Assembly: GCF_007859315.1 (NCBI RefSeq) | Contig: NZ_VOHA01000001.1 | Location: forward strand, 1,256,148-1,320,147 | DNA: 64,000 nucleotides | Origin: Reyranella sp. CPCC 100927 | GTDB lineage: Bacteria; Pseudomonadota; Alphaproteobacteria; Reyranellales; Reyranellaceae | Reading direction: 5' to 3' | Part shown: piece by piece, positions 60,119 through 64,000 of the stretch | Layout of the letters: every line of letters starts with the position of its first letter | Position numbering within the stretch: the stretch's first letter is position 1 | Notes under the pieces: model-generated | The model's input: only the letters and a program-made list of their open reading frames with translations | Database searches by the model: none | What the model was told of the DNA's origin: nothing | Translations under genes and position numbers: made by a program

Positions 60119-62419
60119 CGCGATCAGTGCGCGCAGCCGCGCCGGTTTGATCGGCTTGGTCAGCAGGCTGGCCGAGGCCAGACGCTGCACGGCAGCCTGA
60201 ACCTCGGGGCTGCGGTCGGCCGTAATGATGGCGGCCGGGACGTCGGCGCCCAGTTGGCCGCGCAGTTCGGTGATCAGATCAGTACCGACATCGCCGTCGT
60301 CGAGGTGATAGTCGGCCAGGAGAATCTGAGGCTGGAAGTCAGCCTGTGCCAGGCGTGCCCGCGCCTGGCGCCGGTTGGCGACGGCGACGGCCTGACACCG
60401 CCATGTCTGCAGAAGTCGCGTCATGCCGTCGAGCACCGCAGGATCGTTGTCGATCAGCAGCACGCGCACATTGTCGACGGGACTTGCCGCCGGCAATGTG
60501 ACCGAACGGGCCAGGGTGTGGGGTCGGGGTGAATGGGCCAAAGGCACCAGGACGGAAAAACAGGAACCGCGTCCCACACGGGAGCGAACCCTGACCTGAT
60601 AGCCCAGGAGGCGGCTGATCCGGGCGACGATCGACAGGCCGAGCCCGTAGCCCTTGCGGGCACCCTCCACCGGGTCCAGGCGTCGAAATTCTTCGAAGAT
60701 CTCGTTGATCTTGTCTTCGGGGATGCCGACGCCGGTATCGTGCACCTGCAACTCGACCATGTCGCCGCGCCGGCGGATGCCGAAGAGCACTCGTCCGGAC
60801 ACCGTGTAGCGGCAGGCATTCGTCAGGAAATTCTGTAGCAAGCGGCGCAGCAGGCGCGGGTCGGATTGCACGGTGAGCTGACAGGGCATCAGCCGGAATG
60901 ACAGGCCCTGTTGCTCAGCCTGCGGCGCCAGCTCATCGCGCAAGGCCTCCATCAGCGGCGCCAGGCGGACATCCGCGACGCTGGCGCTGACGTGCCCCGA
61001 GTCGAGTTTCGACATGTCGAGCAGGATGTTCAGCAGGTCTTCCACGTTGCCCAGCGCATGGTCGACCTTGGACAGGACGATCTCATCCGCATCGCCGGGG
61101 CCGGCATTCTGCAGCGCGGCGATGAACAGGCGCGCGGCGTTGAGCGGCTGCAAAAGATCGTGGCTGGCGTCGGCGAGGAACTTGGTCTTGCTGACGTTGG
61201 CCCGCTCGGCCTCGACCTTGGCGGCCTGCAGTTCCCGCGCGATGCGTCGCCGTTGTTCGACCTCGCGTGAGAGGGTTTCGTTCAGTTCCGACAAGGTCGC
61301 GGTGCGCTCGCGCACGCGCCGTTCGAGTTCCTCGTTGGCGGCCTCGAGGATCTGCTCGGCCCGTCGTCGCTCCGTGATGTCCTGGATCAGCGTGAAGAAA
61401 CCGACCACGTCGCCGCGATGGCTGCGGTGCGGTACATAGGTGGCGAGGCCGAACCGCGGCTGGTTGTCCGACGAGCGCAAGGGCAGGTCGAACGTGACGG
61501 TGTGCCCATTCAGCGCCCGCTCGACGAAGGGTTGGCGCTGTTCGTACTCGGCATCGCCGAGAATGGCGCGCAAGGGCCGGCCCAGGATGGGCGTGCCGTC
61601 CGACCCGTAGGCCACGCGATAGGCGCGATTGACGAAACGATAGCGCTGATCATGATCGACATACGAGATCATGGCGGGCACGGCGTTGGCGAACAGGCGG
61701 ATGCGTTGTTCGCTGTCATGCAAGGCTTCTTTCGCCTGCTGGCGCTCTGCCGCCACTTTCTCGCGCTCCTGGCGCTCGGCATCCTTGAGATCGGTGATGT
61801 CGGTGTAGATCGAGGCGATGCCGCCCTCGATCGATCGGCGGTCGGTGACCTGGATCCAGCGTCCGTCGGCCAGGGCATAGACCCAGCGCTGGGTTCCGCG
61901 GCGGATCGCCCGGCGCTGCCGCCGTCGCTCGGCGAGCCAACGCTCGACCGGGCGGCCGTCAGGCAGAATGACCTTGTTGTCGAGTTCCACCCGGATCAGT
62001 TCATCGAAGGAAATGCCGGCCTGGATGCGGCTCGTCAGGTTGGGCCAGAAATCCAGAAAGCGGCGATTGTACAGGATCAGCTGATCATCGGGATCGAAGA
62101 TGGCGAAGCCTTCCGAGATGCTGTCGATGGCATCCTGCAGCCGACCCTGAGCCACGCGGCTGCTGACGATGGCTTCGCTCAGTTCCAGGTTGGACTGTTC
62201 GACGGCCTGCAGCGCCTGCTCGAGTTCGCGTGTCCTGTCCCTGACCTTCTGGTCGAGCAGGATCGCGGTCTGGAACAGCTGATACGCGTTGCCCTGCATG
62301 TCGAGGCTGTGCTCGACGCGGCGCATCAGGGCACGATTGATCTCCGTCAGCTTTGCGACATGGCGACGGAGGCCATCGACGTCCTGATCTGGCGTGGGCA
62401 GAGGTCGTTCCGCCGCCAT
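60104..62419 (-). CDS. Hybrid sensor histidine kinase/response regulator (NahK/ErcS-like)
   Basis: 771 residues, no membrane segments. Order: N-terminal helical region, a PAS-like domain (RLQDAIDSISEGFAIFDPDD, ~95-210), a second PAS (AVPAMISYVDHDQRYRFVNR, ~270-385), a coiled-coil, HisKA with phosphoacceptor His in FLADASHDLLQPLNAA (~residue 430), HATPase (NFLTNACRYTVSGRV and DTGVGIPEDKINEIFEEF), and a C-terminal REC with phosphoacceptor Asp in ILLADYHLDDGD. Similar kinases in pseudomonads are NO-responsive through a FIST partner. That partner gene lies 2 bases upstream. Confidence 0.92.
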   Translation of the reverse strand: MAAERPLPTPDQDVDGLRRHVAKLTEINRALMRRVEHSLDMQGNAYQLFQTAILLDQKVRDRTRELEQALQAVEQSNLELSEAIVSSRVAQGRLQDAIDSISEGFAIFDPDDQLILYNRRFLDFWPNLTSRIQAGISFDELIRVELDNKVILPDGRPVERWLAERRRQRRAIRRGTQRWVYALADGRWIQVTDRRSIEGGIASIYTDITDLKDAERQEREKVAAERQQAKEALHDSEQRIRLFANAVPAMISYVDHDQRYRFVNRAYRVAYGSDGTPILGRPLRAILGDAEYEQRQPFVERALNGHTVTFDLPLRSSDNQPRFGLATYVPHRSHRGDVVGFFTLIQDITERRRAEQILEAANEELERRVRERTATLSELNETLSREVEQRRRIARELQAAKVEAERANVSKTKFLADASHDLLQPLNAARLFIAALQNAGPGDADEIVLSKVDHALGNVEDLLNILLDMSKLDSGHVSASVADVRLAPLMEALRDELAPQAEQQGLSFRLMPCQLTVQSDPRLLRRLLQNFLTNACRYTVSGRVLFGIRRRGDMVELQVHDTGVGIPEDKINEIFEEFRRLDPVEGARKGYGLGLSIVARISRLLGYQVRVRSRVGRGSCFSVLVPLAHSPRPHTLARSVTLPAASPVDNVRVLLIDNDPAVLDGMTRLLQTWRCQAVAVANRRQARARLAQADFQPQILLADYHLDDGDVGTDLITELRGQLGADVPAAIITADRSPEVQAAVQRLASASLLTKPIKPARLRALIASVRR

Positions 62420-62421
62420 GA

Positions 62422-63594
62422 CTAGCCTCGTCCGAGGGCAATCCCGGTAAAGGTTTGGCTCACATGCATCATGCCGAATTGCTCGCCATATGTATTGAAG
62501 CCGATGACGTGGTTCTGCGCCATGATGCGCGAGATGTCGCGCAGCATCTGGCGCTGCTCCATTTCGACATAGCGCAGCACGCAGTCGAAGCCGATCACCG
62601 CCTCGATGCCGCCCAGCTCCTGGCGCAAGCCGTCGAACATCGATACCAGGTTGGCCCGCAAATCACCGCCCCGGGCCATGCTCAACACGATGCCTTCGTC
62701 GATCGCGCAGAAGAAGTGCAGTCCGTCGTCGTCGACGCGCTGGATGGCGCGCACGTAGTGGCGACCGCCGGCACGCACGACCAGTGGGTGGGCGGCGAAG
62801 ATGAGCGGCGTCAGGTCCGCGCGCGTGAGGCCGATCATGCGGGCGTATTCGTCAGCGGCAGGCTCGGCGTTGATCTCCATGACCAGTCGGCGTGCCGGGT
62901 CGGCCCGGGTGACGACGATCTTCTCGTCGAGCGGCTGAAAATGCTGGGTCTGGAATACCCGGAAATCGAGATCGGTCGAGATCAGCACCAGCAACGAGGC
63001 GTTGGTCAGCACGCGGCCGTCGAGAAAGATGCTGGTTTCCCGGAAAGCGAGGTTGTCGCCGGCCGAACCGCCGACCAGCGGGATTTCACCCAATGCATCG
63101 CCCAGTGCACTGACGATGATCTCCTCGCGCATCGACAGGCCGTCGTTGATCAGCAGGGCGAAGGTGCGCGGCGCGGTCAGCCGGCGCCGCACCACGTGGT
63201 GTTCGGCCACCAGTGCCTGGGTCACGGCGCGGCCATCGGCGATTTCGAAGGACGAGGTCGGCTCGATCAGCCGGACAGACGTGGCAAAATGTGTTGCCGA
63301 CAGACTGAGACCGGTCACCGTGCCTTGCCGGTAGCCGACCGGTGTTATTTCACCCGCCGTCGTGCAACCCAGCACGCGGATATCGGGTGCGTGGCGGGCG
63401 ATTTCCGCCAGCATGGCCGGGACGTCGTAGTGCGGTGAACAAAACAGCAGGATCATTTCCATGTGATCCTGGCTGATGGCGGCCAGAAGCTCCGCGACGG
63501 CCTCCTCGGTTGAGGCCTTCATGCTCATGCCCCGTCGGATTCCGGCTTCTCCGGAATCCGCACGCTTTGCGGTCGTGCGACTGGCGTACGACAT
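62422..63594 (-). CDS. FIST-domain protein (NosP-like)
   Basis: 390 residues from the ATG at 63594, with GGAGG 8 bases upstream; a later ATG at 63528 lacks one. FIST N domain: EMILLFCSPHYDVPAMLAE and RVLGCTTAGEITPVGYRQGT, then FIST C: HFFCAIDEGIVLSMARGGDL and IEAVIGFDCVLRYVEMEQRQ, ending HVIGFNTYGEQFGMMHVSQT. FIST proteins such as NosP bind heme and sense nitric oxide, then inhibit a cognate hybrid kinase. Its gene is 2 bases upstream of the kinase gene, the NosP-NahK arrangement. Which residue binds heme is not identified here. Confidence 0.9.
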   Translation of the reverse strand: MSYASRTTAKRADSGEAGIRRGMSMKASTEEAVAELLAAISQDHMEMILLFCSPHYDVPAMLAEIARHAPDIRVLGCTTAGEITPVGYRQGTVTGLSLSATHFATSVRLIEPTSSFEIADGRAVTQALVAEHHVVRRRLTAPRTFALLINDGLSMREEIIVSALGDALGEIPLVGGSAGDNLAFRETSIFLDGRVLTNASLLVLISTDLDFRVFQTQHFQPLDEKIVVTRADPARRLVMEINAEPAADEYARMIGLTRADLTPLIFAAHPLVVRAGGRHYVRAIQRVDDDGLHFFCAIDEGIVLSMARGGDLRANLVSMFDGLRQELGGIEAVIGFDCVLRYVEMEQRQMLRDISRIMAQNHVIGFNTYGEQFGMMHVSQTFTGIALGRG

Positions 63595-63908
63595 CGGGGC
63601 AGCCTCCGTGAACCTGATCGCAATGCGTCAGAGCACACGCCCCATCGAGAATCGCGTGTTGGCGTGTGTCCAGGAATCCCGAGAGTCACCGCGATCATGA
63701 TTTCCAATTCGGTTCCTGGCTAGCTGTAGTTTCTCGATCCAAAGTCCAATTCCGGACGATGCTTCTTTATCGCTACTTTGTGCCGACGGATGTTGCGCTG
63801 CCGCCAGGACGCGCCTTCAGCGCCGAGCGGCCGTCTTTGCCTGCAAGCCAGAGCTTGGGGAAGCCTGTTGTTGCCCTCGTGTGACAACAGCTGTCCGGAG
63901 GATCACCG
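63595..63908. promoter_or_regulatory. Divergent promoter region between the FIST and alcohol dehydrogenase genes
   Basis: A 314-base gap, somewhat AT-richer than its surroundings. The octamer TCCAATTC occurs twice (63703-63710 and 63745-63752). No gene was found. It must hold promoters for both flanking genes, but no confident -10/-35 pair was identified. Confidence 0.4.
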
Positions 63909-64000
63909 ATGAAGACGCGCGCCGCGCTCGCTGTTGCCACCAAGAAGCCGCTCCAGATCGAGATGGTCGATCTCGAGGGGCCCAAGCAGGGCGAGGTGCT
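63909..64000 (+). CDS. Zinc-dependent alcohol dehydrogenase, N-terminal fragment (3' truncated by window)
   Basis: Only the first 30 residues are in the window. MKTRAALAVATKKPLQIEMV followed by DLEGPKQGEVL is the characteristic N-terminus of class III/ S-(hydroxymethyl)glutathione-type and related zinc alcohol dehydrogenases. The ATG at 63909 has GGAGG nine bases upstream. The gene continues beyond the right edge, so catalytic residues are not visible. Confidence 0.8.
   Translation, partial: MKTRAALAVATKKPLQIEMVDLEGPKQGEV

Overview
The window is GC-rich chromosomal DNA from a free-living Gram-negative bacterium, most likely an alphaproteobacterium. Gene content, the argJ/ppiC/mutT and grxC/nitrilase gene orders, abundant Bug-type binding proteins and the many small palindromic intergenic repeats all fit a Rhodospirillales/Reyranella-like genome. 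That placement is inference. No rRNA, tRNA, transposase, integrase, phage module or CRISPR array was found.

Layout. 0-10 kb: the 3' end of an FAD-linked 2-hydroxyacid dehydrogenase, rpmB with a strong terminator, a VOC/Nudix pair, a fused MFS/spermidine-synthase-like membrane protein behind a phytase-like lipoprotein, a dienelactone-hydrolase relative that has lost catalytic residues, a TetR/MFS efflux pair with an obvious operator, a nitrilase-family hydrolase, glutaredoxin and a DAO-type oxidase. 11-18.7 kb: a complete sulfate uptake and activation locus (cysH-cysD-cysNC-sbp-cysT-cysW-cysA) behind an AT-rich promoter island with a palindrome. 18.7-25 kb: housekeeping genes (comF, class II aldolase, methyltransferase, membrane protein, mutT, argJ, SurA/PpiC-type foldase).

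25.4-28.8 kb: a four-gene operon encoding a carrier protein, an acyl-CoA-dehydrogenase-like flavoprotein, an amino acid:[carrier protein] ligase and a DUF1839 protein. Together they look like a ribosome- and NRPS-independent aminoacyl-thioester pathway whose product is unknown. This is the most interesting system in the window.

29-53.8 kb: a catabolic/accessory stretch of small-molecule enzymes: a zinc-type MDR dehydrogenase, amidase, DsbA-like isomerase, flavin monooxygenase, PhyH and TauD dioxygenases, cobalt-type nitrile hydratase alpha/beta, two SDRs flanking a CMD protein, SMP-30, MBL hydrolase, two divergent enolase-superfamily enzymes, two LLM flavin oxidoreductases, an acyl-CoA dehydrogenase and two orphan Bug-type binding proteins. 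GreB and an HU protein sit among them. 54-59.2 kb: a class III cyclase, a PsiF-like secreted protein, a thiolase-like/DUF35 pair lacking the thiolase nucleophile, and a GFA/WYL-regulator divergent pair. 59.4-63.6 kb: a LuxR-type response regulator convergent with a FIST (NosP-like) plus hybrid histidine kinase (NahK-like) operon, probably a nitric-oxide signalling module. The window ends in the start of a zinc alcohol dehydrogenase.

At least four families of palindromic intergenic repeats are scattered through the window. The commonest has nine full and two half copies. Where the start of an open frame was ambiguous I chose the start by Shine-Dalgarno sequence, operon overlap and family alignment, and say so in the entry.
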